Source: CBDVBZ01 sp965372355 (GTDB taxonomy: Bacteria; Krumholzibacteriota; Krumholzibacteriia; WVZY01). Taken from it: a stretch of DNA of 20,221 nt. The DNA lies in the NCBI GenBank assembly GCA_965372355.1, contig CBDVBZ010000060.1:1-20221 (forward strand), in the 5' to 3' direction. Below are positions 1-6,446 of the stretch, piece after piece. The notes below the pieces were generated by a model. It saw only the letters and a program-made list of their open reading frames with translations, was not told the DNA's origin and searched no databases. A program made the translations under genes and the position numbers. Positions within the stretch are counted from its first letter, which is position 1, and each line of letters starts with the position of its first letter.

Positions 1-202
1 GAACACAGTGTGGCTCAAAGAGATCGCTTCAGATCGATCACATTCGGCCGTTTGCTGCCGGCGGGACGCACGCCCCGTCCAACTTGAGGCTGCTTTGCGC
101 CAAACACAATCGATTGGTTGCGGAGAAGACGCTTGGAGAACACGTGATGAAGCCCTACTGGCGGAAAGGAGTGACGGTCGCGTCACGCGATCGCTAACGC
201 TT

Positions 203-850
203 ATGGCTGGTACGAATCCCGACGAAACCTTCTCAGCCGCAGAGGAGTTGGCCCATAGTCTGACTCATGGTGCCGGCCTGCTACTGGGAATCGCGGCGCT
301 CATACTCATGGTCGTCTTCGCCGCCCAGAAAGGCTCCGCAATACACGTGGTCTCTTGCACTGTTTACGGCGCCACGCTGGTCGTGCTATACGCCTCGTCA
401 ACCCTGTATCACGCGCTACCTTCTGGACGTGGTAAACGGATCTTCGGCATCCTCGATCACGCCGCCATTTTCCTGCTCATTGCGGGCACCTACACGCCGT
501 TCGCTCTTGTAACGCTGCACGGGGGCTGGGGGTGGAGCCTCTTTGCTGTGATCTGGGGACTCGCCATCGGAGGTATCGTGCTGGAAGCAGTCTCGCGCGG
601 CCGAGTGCGTCGCGTACAGCTGCTCCTCTACCTCGTGATGGGGTGGGGAATTATTGGAGCCGTCCGGCCTTTGCTGCGGGAACTGCCCGCCGCGGGCCTC
701 ATGCTGCTCTTGGCAGGCGGTCTCGCGTATACGCTGGGTGTTATCTTCTTCGTCTGGAGACGACCCTTCCACCATGCGGTGTGGCACGTCTTTGTCCTCG
801 GCGGAAGCATTTGCCACTTCTTCGCTGTGCTCTTTTACGTTATCCCATAA
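203..850 (+). CDS. Hemolysin III / PAQR-family integral membrane protein
   Basis: A 215-residue polytopic membrane protein of the hemolysin III (YqfA/PAQR-like) family. The N-terminus carries the family-type pattern EELAHSLTHGAG, followed by about seven hydrophobic segments. Conserved histidines sit where the family has its metal-binding residues: SSTLYHALP and LDHAAIFLLIAGTYTPF in the first half, and RPFHHAVWHVFVLGGSICHFF near the C-terminus. The frame is open further upstream to position 8, but the extra 65 residues are polar, cysteine/arginine-rich and unlike the family. The ATG at 203 places the conserved EExxHxxTH motif near the N-terminus, as is usual. The only purine-rich stretch (about 161-171) is rather far from this ATG, so the start is not certain. 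The in vivo function of bacterial members is poorly known, and cytolytic activity should not be assumed. The gene stands alone on the plus strand. Confidence 0.88.
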   Translation: MAGTNPDETFSAAEELAHSLTHGAGLLLGIAALILMVVFAAQKGSAIHVVSCTVYGATLVVLYASSTLYHALPSGRGKRIFGILDHAAIFLLIAGTYTPFALVTLHGGWGWSLFAVIWGLAIGGIVLEAVSRGRVRRVQLLLYLVMGWGIIGAVRPLLRELPAAGLMLLLAGGLAYTLGVIFFVWRRPFHHAVWHVFVLGGSICHFFAVLFYVIP

Positions 851-946
851 CCTTGTTTGCGGCGGATGCAATCCTCGTTGGAGGGTACGCCGCCAGGGTG
901 ACCAAAGGGAATCCCGGCGGCATGGGGTCGCTTACGCGACAAGAAT

Positions 947-1023
947 TGGTACGCCGCCGGGGACTCGAACCCCGAACCTCCTGATTAAGAGTCAGCTGCT
1001 CTGCCAAATTGAGCTAGCGGCGC
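947..1023 (-). tRNA. tRNA-Lys(CTT)
   Basis: A full cloverleaf can be folded on the minus strand. The acceptor stem GCGCCGC/GCGGCGT has a G-U end pair. The D stem is GCTC/GAGC, the T arm is CGGGG-TTCGAGT-CCCCG, and the 3' ACCA is encoded. The anticodon loop CTCTTAA gives anticodon CTT (reads AAG, Lys). The anticodon stem has one G-G mismatch at its outer pair (27-43). Confidence 0.93.
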
Positions 1024-1080
1024 ACCGTATGCTGTGGTTTGTCTTCTTTTTGCGGATGAAAATTATAAACGCTCGGGCGG

Positions 1081-1125
1081 AGAAAATCAAGAAAAGAGCC
1101 GAGGCCCCGGAAGGCCCCGGCTCTT
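1081..1125 (-). terminator. Rho-independent terminator of ssb
   Basis: On the minus strand, 28 bases past the ssb stop, a 13-bp stem (1094-1106 with 1113-1125, one A-C mismatch, six-base loop) is followed by a T-rich run, TTCTTGATTTTCT. The position and polarity fit the end of the ssb transcript. Confidence 0.75.
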
Positions 1126-1153
1126 CCTCGCTCAAGTCATTCCCGCGCAAGAA

Positions 1154-1618
1154 CTAGAACGGGAGATCATCGTCGTCGCCCGCCTGTGCGGGCGCAGGTG
1201 CAACACCCTCATTGACCGGTGCGGGCGCCGGCGCGACACCCTGATCCGCCGGCTGATCCTGGCTTGATACATCCATCGGAGTATCGCCGGCGCGACCGAG
1301 CATCACCATATTGGCGGCGACGACCTCGGTCGTGTACTTCTTGACGCCGCTCGGGTCTTCCCACGAACGCGTCTGCAGGCGCCCTTCGATGTAGACCTGC
1401 TTTCCCTTCTTGAGGTACTCGTTGCAAATCTCAGCCAGACGGGCCCACGTCACAACCCGATGCCACTCCGTGCGCGTCTCCTTCTCGCCATCCTTATTCG
1501 TGAACCGCTCGCTCGTGGCAATATTGAAGTTGCACACAGCGGTCCCGCTGGGCGTATAACGGAGTATCGGGTCCGAACCCAGGTTGCCGACCAGTATGAC
1601 CTTGTTTACCCCACTCAT
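1154..1618 (-). CDS. ssb: Single-stranded DNA-binding protein
   Basis: A 154-residue SSB that coats single-stranded DNA during replication, recombination and repair. The OB-fold spans about residues 1-107, beginning MSGVNKVILVGNLGSDP and including the conserved stretches GTAVCNFNIATSERF and EWHRVVTWARLAEICNEYL. A low-complexity linker rich in proline, alanine and valine follows. The protein ends in the acidic tip DDDDLPF, the docking peptide for SSB-partner proteins. Length and layout are typical of bacterial SSB. An in-frame start eight codons upstream exists, but the ATG at 1618 has GGGAGG at good spacing and gives the family N-terminus. A strong promoter lies at 1685-1713, a perfect hairpin occupies the leader, and a terminator follows. 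It is divergent from trpS. Confidence 0.97.
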   Translation of the reverse strand: MSGVNKVILVGNLGSDPILRYTPSGTAVCNFNIATSERFTNKDGEKETRTEWHRVVTWARLAEICNEYLKKGKQVYIEGRLQTRSWEDPSGVKKYTTEVVAANMVMLGRAGDTPMDVSSQDQPADQGVAPAPAPVNEGVAPAPAQAGDDDDLPF

Positions 1619-1653
1619 CACAAACCTCCCGTTAAAGACCAAACATTACCAAT

Positions 1654-1676
1654 GACGCGAGCAACCGGCTCGCGTC
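1654..1676 (-). promoter_or_regulatory. Perfect hairpin in the ssb 5' leader
   Basis: A 9-bp perfect inverted repeat (1654-1662 with 1668-1676, five-base loop) on the minus strand sits immediately after the expected ssb transcription start (about 1678). It would form the extreme 5' end of the mRNA, about 35 bases upstream of the ssb ATG. It could stabilise the mRNA or serve as an operator. The function is inferred. Confidence 0.5.
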
Positions 1677-1684
1677 CGGTTCTG

Positions 1685-1713
1685 TTTATAACCGATTATA
1701 CGGGCGTGGTCAA
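1685..1713 (-). promoter_or_regulatory. Sigma-70-type promoter of ssb
   Basis: On the minus strand, a -35 TTGACC (1708-1713) and a -10 TATAAA (1685-1690) are separated by exactly 17 bases, close to the sigma-70 consensus. The predicted start is near 1678, which gives ssb a leader of about 60 bases. Confidence 0.7.
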
Positions 1714-1796
1714 GCCCAAGGTCGCGTCCAGGCTCGCAAATACCGCTTAGACAACCGCTAACGGTGGCCCTACCGAATCTGCCCCCAAAGCCGGGG

Positions 1797-1825
1797 TTTT
1801 CATTCGGCCCAAAAAAGTGTACAAT
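1797..1825 (+). promoter_or_regulatory. Putative trpS promoter, possibly leaderless
   Basis: A TTTTCA box (1797-1802) and TACAAT (1820-1825) are separated by 17 bases. The -10 ends only six bases before the trpS ATG at 1832, so transcription would start at or next to the start codon. No Shine-Dalgarno sequence is visible before this ATG. Confidence 0.45.
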
Positions 1826-1831
1826 GCCGCG

Positions 1832-2818
1832 ATGAAAACGACGCCACGCGTACTCTCAGGAATACAGCCTACGGGCAAACTGCACCTCGGCAACTATCTC
1901 GGCGCCCTCAAGAACTGGGTGGCGATGCAGGATGAGTTTCCGAATGAATGCTACTATTGTATCGTCGACCTTCACGCCATCACGGCTCCTTACAAACCCG
2001 CTGAGTTCAAGCAAAACGTATTCGATACCGCGCTGGATTTCCTCGCCGCCGGACTCGACCCGGAGAAATCCGCCATATTCATCCAGTCGCAGATGTCCGA
2101 CCATTCCGAGCTCATGTGGCTATTGAACACCGTCACACCGCTCGGTCTTCTCGAGCGCATGACGCAGTTCAAGGACAAAAAGCACAAGCATTCGGAAAGC
2201 ATCAATGCGGGTCTTTTTAACTACCCCATCCTCATGGCCGCGGACATCCTCATCTACAAGGCGACGCTGGTTCCCGTCGGAGACGACCAGCTTCAGCATC
2301 TCGAGCTGGCGCGCCAGCTGGCCCGCAAATTCAACCACGCGTTTGGGGAGACATTCCCCGAGCCCGAACCGCGTCTGACAAAGGGCGCCCGCATCATGTC
2401 GCTCACCAACCCCGAGAGCAAGATGAGCAAGAGCGACGCGGAGAAGAGCTACATCACACTTGATGAGGAGCCCGACCGGATCAAATTCAAGCTAAAGAAG
2501 GCCGTGACCGATGTCGGCACATCCGGCGAGACCGGCCCCGGCGGGACCAATCTGTTGACGATTCTCGGCACGATCGATCCCGGGAGTCAGTCCGATTTCG
2601 AGGCGCAGGCCAAGGCCGGCACGATCCGTTACTCGGATCTCAAAATGCATCTGGCCGAGAAGCTCGCCGAGTACCTCGCCCCCTTCCGCGCGAAACGCGC
2701 GGACCTCGCCGCCAGGCCCGAGGAAATTTGGGATATCCTCGCCGCCGGTCGTGAGAAGGCTGTCGGAATCACGGCAGCTACGCTCAAAGAAGTCAAAAAG
2801 AAGATGGGGTTCATCTAG
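1832..2818 (+). CDS. trpS: Tryptophanyl-tRNA synthetase
   Basis: A 328-residue class Ic aminoacyl-tRNA synthetase that charges tRNA-Trp with tryptophan using ATP. The HIGH-equivalent PTGKLHLGNYLGAL lies at about residues 13-26, and the KMSKS signature, here exactly KMSKS, at 197-201. Family blocks such as YYCIVDLHAIT, FIQSQMSDHSELMWLLN and YPILMAADILIYKATLVPVGDDQLQHLELAR are intact. The length is normal for bacterial TrpRS. The GTG at 1817 is in frame, but the ATG at 1832 gives the usual N-terminus and lies just after a -10-like TACAAT. No Shine-Dalgarno precedes it. It is divergent from ssb; the next plus-strand terminator candidate is at 3027-3051. Confidence 0.97.
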   Translation: MKTTPRVLSGIQPTGKLHLGNYLGALKNWVAMQDEFPNECYYCIVDLHAITAPYKPAEFKQNVFDTALDFLAAGLDPEKSAIFIQSQMSDHSELMWLLNTVTPLGLLERMTQFKDKKHKHSESINAGLFNYPILMAADILIYKATLVPVGDDQLQHLELARQLARKFNHAFGETFPEPEPRLTKGARIMSLTNPESKMSKSDAEKSYITLDEEPDRIKFKLKKAVTDVGTSGETGPGGTNLLTILGTIDPGSQSDFEAQAKAGTIRYSDLKMHLAEKLAEYLAPFRAKRADLAARPEEIWDILAAGREKAVGITAATLKEVKKKMGFI

Positions 2819-2826
2819 GTGAGGGA

Positions 2827-2903
2827 TGGGGTGGGCGACGGGGCTCGAACCCGCGACCACTGGCACCACAAGCCAGGGCTCTACCAACTGAGCTACGCCC
2901 ACC
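2827..2903 (-). tRNA. tRNA-His(GTG)
   Basis: Minus-strand cloverleaf with acceptor GTGGGCG/CGCCCAC. The genome encodes the extra G-1 (2903) opposite C73, the identity feature of tRNA-His. The anticodon stem-loop CTGGC-TTGTGGT-GCCAG gives anticodon GTG. The T arm is GCGGG-TTCGAGC-CCCGT and the 3' CCA is encoded. The gene starts eight bases past the trpS stop, on the opposite strand. Confidence 0.96.
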
Positions 2904-2970
2904 AGCCGGGTTTTCTTGTGTCTGGAGAGTGCCAGAAAGCGGCCCATCTGTCAATGGGGGGCGCTGTAAA

Positions 2971-3016
2971 CCAAATTTAGAAATGTCCGGTTTTGCCAAA
3001 TTTAGAAATGTCCGGT
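2971..3016. repeat. Tandem 21-bp direct repeat, possible IS end remnant
   Basis: Two perfect copies (2971-2991 and 2996-3016) of a 21-bp unit containing AAATTTAGAAATGTCCGG are set at a 25-bp period. No coding function is visible. The TGTCCGG core and the tandem arrangement resemble internally repeated ends of some insertion sequences (from memory, IS481-like). No transposase is present nearby, so this assignment is tentative. Confidence 0.6.
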
Positions 3017-3026
3017 CTCTGGGGCG

Positions 3027-3051
3027 CCGCTTGCCGCCCAAGCGGGTTTTT
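3027..3051 (+). terminator. Rho-independent terminator-like hairpin
   Basis: A perfect 7-bp stem CCGCTTG/CAAGCGG with a five-base loop is followed by GTTTTTG on the plus strand. It could end read-through from trpS, about 210 bases upstream. It overlaps the putative promoter of the next operon. Confidence 0.55.
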
Positions 3052-3059
3052 GCTAGAGT
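3031..3059 (+). promoter_or_regulatory. Weak sigma-70-like promoter for the SagB operon
   Basis: TTGCCG (3031-3036) and TAGAGT (3054-3059) are separated by 17 bases and match four of six consensus bases each. They lie about 45 bases before the GTG of the first operon gene. The match is weak and overlaps the hairpin at 3027-3051. Confidence 0.3.
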
Positions 3060-3105
3060 CGATCGCACGCCCGCTGAACAACACCCCGTAGAGAGGATGC
3101 TGCCC

Positions 3106-3468
3106 GTGGGAAAGACCGAGATCAAACAGCTGTTTCAGACCGTTGACAACCGTGACACCGATGCGTTCTTGACGTTCTTGTCCGATGACGTTGTGTTTCG
3201 ATTCGGCAATGCAGAACCCGTAAAGGGCAAGGAGAACGTTGGTGGCGCGGTGCAGAGCTTTTTCGAGAGCATAAAGGCGCTCTCCCACGATCTTCACGAT
3301 ATATGGGAGCATCCAGGTGCCGTTGTCTGTCACGGCATGGTGACGTACACCCGGCGCGATTCGACGACGCTGACGGTGCCGTTTGCGGATATCTTCCAAA
3401 TCGATGGGGATCTGGTCAGGGACTACATGATCTTCATCGACGTTTCGCAACTGTACAATCCCGCCTGA
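3106..3468 (+). CDS. SnoaL/NTF2-like small protein
   Basis: A 120-residue protein resembling SnoaL-like/NTF2-like domains. These are cone-shaped alpha+beta folds that bind small hydrophobic ligands, sometimes as enzymes (ketosteroid isomerase-type). Family-like features are the opening helix EIKQLFQTVDNRD, then FLTFLSDDVVFRFGNAEPVKGKENV, and the C-terminal strands VPFADIFQIDGDLVRDYMIFIDVSQL. The ATG at 3097 directly abuts the AGAGG at 3092-3096, which is too close. The in-frame GTG at 3106 has that AGAGG at suitable distance and is preferred. The frame is open upstream to 2929, but that part contains the tandem repeat and looks non-coding. It ends 12 bases before the SagB-like gene, so the two are probably co-transcribed. 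The substrate is unknown. Confidence 0.75.
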   Translation: MGKTEIKQLFQTVDNRDTDAFLTFLSDDVVFRFGNAEPVKGKENVGGAVQSFFESIKALSHDLHDIWEHPGAVVCHGMVTYTRRDSTTLTVPFADIFQIDGDLVRDYMIFIDVSQLYNPA

Positions 3469-3480
3469 TCAGACACGTGT

Positions 3481-5148
3481 ATGAACCCGACTGACAAGGA
3501 TAAGTCGCGGGTTGTGCGCGACTATCACGAGCGAACCAAGCATCGACTCGATCGCCACGCCGCATCCCTGGGTTACATGGACTGGGCGAACCAGCCACAC
3601 GCGTTTCGCAGCTTCGCCGGAGCGGAACAGATCGATCTCCCCCACCCGGATCTGCGGGAAACGCCGACATACGACGGCTTGTTCTCGTCGCGCTCTGCCC
3701 CTGCCGGACTCGATGCTGATTTCACAGGCCGTCTGTTCCTCCACAGCCTGGCGCTGTCAGCGTGGAAGCAGGCACCGCTCTCAGACCCCTGGTCGCTGCG
3801 GATCAACCCGTCGAGCGGCGCGCTGCACCCGACGGAGAGTTACCTGATCAGCGGCCCGGTCCAGGGGCTTTTCGACGAACCCGGCGTCTTTCACTACGCC
3901 CCGTTTCGACATCAGCTCGAACGCCGCTGCCGTCTGTCGACCGAGCAATGGCATGCGTTGACCGACTACATCCCCGGCCCATGCCTTCTGATCGGACTGT
4001 CTTCCATCTACTGGCGCGAATCCTGGAAGTACGGCGAACGGGCGTTTCGCTACTGCAATCACGATGTGGGGCACGCCATTGGCGCCATCGCGTTTGCCGC
4101 TCGCACGCTCGGCTGGGAGACACGACTGCTGGAGACGGTGACGGACGAGGATCTGGATCGGCTCATCGGCGCGCATCTTCAGAAAGGGATCGAAGCGGAG
4201 CATGGCGATTGTCTTCTCGCGTTGTTCCCGGTGAGCCCGGGTGGGACCAAAGAGTCTATTTCACGATTGTCACCCGAGGAATGGCGCAAGCGAGTACCGG
4301 ACGCGACATTCACCGGGGAGCCAAATCGTTTGAGCCGTGACCATCACGAGTGGTCGGTGATCGACACGGTGTCGCTGGCCACGCGATTGGATGCCGCCGG
4401 AATCACCCCGACGAGTGCGCGCTCGCCGGATCCCGGCGCCATCCCGCCGGCGATGCTCCCGGGGCGTAACCACCCGGCTGAACAGATCATCCGACAGCGG
4501 CGCAGTGCCGTCGACATGGATGGCGAGACGTCGATCGACCGTACGGTGTTTTATCAGATGTTCCAGCGAGCCCTCCCCGCGCATTTCCCGTTCGAGACGC
4601 TGCCGTGGGTGCCACGGATCTCGTTGGCGATCTTCGTGCATCGCGTTGACGATCTGGAGCCGGGGCTCTACATGCTCGCGAGGAATGAACCCCACGAGGC
4701 GGCGCTCCGCAAATCATTGAAGGCCGGCCTCGAGTGGAGGTCGCCGGAGGGCTGTCCGGACGGATTGCGCCTCTATCGCCTCGCCGCCGACGATATGCGT
4801 CAGAGGGCAAAGATGGTCAGCTGTCATCAGGACATCGCCGGCGAGAGCGCATTCTCACTCGGTATGCTGGCCGAGTTCGACGCCGCCCTCGCGGCGGACG
4901 GCGCCTGTTTCTACCCGAGACTATTCTGGGAGACCGGTCTCATCGGCCAGGTGCTCTATCTGGAGGCCGAGGCGGCGGGAGTTCGCGGAACCGGTATTGG
5001 ATGTTTCTTCGACGATTTGATGCATGACATGCTGGGGATTACCGATCGATCCTGGCAAAGCCTCTATCACTTTACCGTCGGCGGTCCCATCGAAGACCCT
5101 CGTCTAAAAACGCTTCTGCCGTACACTCATCTCGTTCCGCGTGGTTAA
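3481..5148 (+). CDS. SagB-type dehydrogenase, two nitroreductase-like domains
   Basis: A 555-residue protein of the SagB/ThcOx nitroreductase superfamily, flavin-dependent oxidoreductases; in RiPP clusters they oxidise azolines to azoles. The N-terminal domain (about 65-265) has the SagB-style block SLRINPSSGALHPTESYLI and, further on, YGERAFRYCNHDVGHAIGAIAFAARTLGW. A second nitroreductase-like domain (about 335-550) starts at IIRQRRSAVDMDGE and includes LEPGLYMLAR and FYPRLFWETGLIGQVLYLEAEAAGVRGTGIG. The duplicated-domain length fits stand-alone SagB-like proteins. The ATG at 3481 lacks a strong Shine-Dalgarno but is 12 bases after the upstream stop, so translational coupling is likely. No YcaO cyclodehydratase or precursor peptide is visible nearby, so an azole-forming role is not supported. 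The substrate is unknown. Confidence 0.87.
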   Translation: MNPTDKDKSRVVRDYHERTKHRLDRHAASLGYMDWANQPHAFRSFAGAEQIDLPHPDLRETPTYDGLFSSRSAPAGLDADFTGRLFLHSLALSAWKQAPLSDPWSLRINPSSGALHPTESYLISGPVQGLFDEPGVFHYAPFRHQLERRCRLSTEQWHALTDYIPGPCLLIGLSSIYWRESWKYGERAFRYCNHDVGHAIGAIAFAARTLGWETRLLETVTDEDLDRLIGAHLQKGIEAEHGDCLLALFPVSPGGTKESISRLSPEEWRKRVPDATFTGEPNRLSRDHHEWSVIDTVSLATRLDAAGITPTSARSPDPGAIPPAMLPGRNHPAEQIIRQRRSAVDMDGETSIDRTVFYQMFQRALPAHFPFETLPWVPRISLAIFVHRVDDLEPGLYMLARNEPHEAALRKSLKAGLEWRSPEGCPDGLRLYRLAADDMRQRAKMVSCHQDIAGESAFSLGMLAEFDAALAADGACFYPRLFWETGLIGQVLYLEAEAAGVRGTGIGCFFDDLMHDMLGITDRSWQSLYHFTVGGPIEDPRLKTLLPYTHLVPRG

Positions 5149-5162
5149 CCCAGGAGGTGTTG

Positions 5163-6404
5163 ATGGGCACTCGAAAGATGTGGATGGCTCTCCTAGGTCT
5201 TCTCGCCTTCCCTGTTCTGGCAGGGCTGGTACTGTGGCGTCTGGGCGTGGTCTCTCTGGATACACGACCGTCCGATGAGCAGACGCCCGTTGATCTTCGC
5301 TCTTTGGCCGCGTTACCTTACACGGACTACGTCGCGGAATCGGAAGAGCGAAAGAAACGAACCGGTGTTGTGTACTACGACACAACTCTGGCGTATTCTG
5401 GCGTGAATCTTTACTGCAATCACTACGAGACAACGAGCGGCGCGTACATGATCGACATGACGGGCAACGTCGTCCACCAATGGGATGTCCCCGATGGAAG
5501 TGCGTGGAAGGCCGTCACCCTCGACAAGAAAGGCAATGCCTATGGCGTGCTGGAGCGCAGCGGCCGCGGGGGGCGACTCGTGAAGTTGGACTGGGATTCG
5601 ACAGTGCTGTTCGAACTACCGGGACCCTACCACCATGACATTCAGTTCCTGAGTGACGGAAGCGTAGTGACCCTGAGGACCGATTACAAGACCATACGCC
5701 ACAAAAGACGGCCTGGTGTCATTCTAAACGATTATCTGGTGGTCATTTCACCCGATGGTCAGATTGCCAAAGAAATCTCGCTCTTCGAGGTTGTACGCGA
5801 GGAGGGCGCGTCACAGGCCCTCCTTGACAAGGTTTTCCCGATGCCCCGCCGGGCCAAGCTGGACCTCCTGCATACCAATACGGCCCATGTGCTGGCAGAC
5901 GACCTGCCCGGCTTTTGCAGGAATGGCAATATTCTGATCTGCATGCGCAACCTGGATCTGATTTTCGTCTATGATCTCGAAGCGGATGAAATCGTCTGGA
6001 AACACGATGGGGATGGGACATGGCAACACCCGCATGAGCCACAGCTGCTCCGGAGTGGCAATCTCCTTATATTCGACAATGGCACGACGAGAGGATGGTC
6101 GAGGGTGATCGAGATGGACCCCATGACCCAGCATATCGTATGGGAGTACAAGGGCAATCCACCAACATCCTTCTTTACGGCCGAGCGCGGTTCCGCTCAA
6201 AGACTCCCTAACGGAAACACGCTGATCACGGAAAGTGATACAGGACGTGCGTTCGAGGTAACACGCGATGGAGAGATCGTATGGGAGTGGTACAACCCGC
6301 TTTTTTCCGAAGGCAACCGCTCAATTGTCTACAGAATGAAACGGTTCGACCCGGACGTCGTAGACGCATGGACGATCGGCACAGGGGATCCTCGGTCCAG
6401 GTGA
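5163..6404 (+). CDS. Membrane-anchored arylsulfotransferase-like beta-propeller protein
   Basis: A 413-residue protein with one N-terminal hydrophobic segment (about 6-24, uncleaved anchor or signal) and a repeated-blade region resembling arylsulfotransferase (ASST, PF05935/PF14269) propellers. Blade-like repeats with the family look include YMIDMTGNVVHQW, HHDIQFLSDGSVVTL, HEPQLLRSGNLLIFDNG, GSAQRLPNGNTLI and EVTRDGEIVWEWYNP. Family members transfer sulfate between phenolic compounds, or are uncharacterised. The catalytic histidine cannot be assigned without alignment. The start at 5163 is set by AGGAGG five bases upstream (5152-5157), four bases after the SagB-like stop, so the genes form one operon. 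The GTG at 5157 overlaps that ribosome site and is rejected. A function shared with the SagB-like oxidoreductase, such as modification of a common small molecule, is inference. Confidence 0.8.
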   Translation: MGTRKMWMALLGLLAFPVLAGLVLWRLGVVSLDTRPSDEQTPVDLRSLAALPYTDYVAESEERKKRTGVVYYDTTLAYSGVNLYCNHYETTSGAYMIDMTGNVVHQWDVPDGSAWKAVTLDKKGNAYGVLERSGRGGRLVKLDWDSTVLFELPGPYHHDIQFLSDGSVVTLRTDYKTIRHKRRPGVILNDYLVVISPDGQIAKEISLFEVVREEGASQALLDKVFPMPRRAKLDLLHTNTAHVLADDLPGFCRNGNILICMRNLDLIFVYDLEADEIVWKHDGDGTWQHPHEPQLLRSGNLLIFDNGTTRGWSRVIEMDPMTQHIVWEYKGNPPTSFFTAERGSAQRLPNGNTLITESDTGRAFEVTRDGEIVWEWYNPLFSEGNRSIVYRMKRFDPDVVDAWTIGTGDPRSR

Positions 6405-6446
6405 CCTGACGCACAGAGCGGCCAGGGCACTTAGAGATTCACAGCA

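Noticed and set aside
927..940. Small hairpin GTCGC-GTAA-GCGAC just past tRNA-Lys
   Set aside because: Only 5 bp and not followed by a T-run on the minus strand. It is not convincing as a terminator.
1786..1800. CCCC/GGGG hairpin followed by TTTT upstream of trpS
   Set aside because: The stem is 4-5 bp and no plus-strand gene ends upstream that would need it; the TTTT is better read as part of the trpS -35 box.
3020..3035. Sigma-54-like motif TGGGGC-N5-TTGCC before the SagB operon
   Set aside because: It keeps GG and GC spacing but mismatches the C and A of the -24 box and overlaps a terminator-like hairpin. It is likely coincidental.
3762..4340. Long alternative frames within the SagB-like gene on both strands
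   Set aside because: They are arginine-rich shadow frames typical of GC-rich DNA; the SagB frame has clear domain homology throughout.
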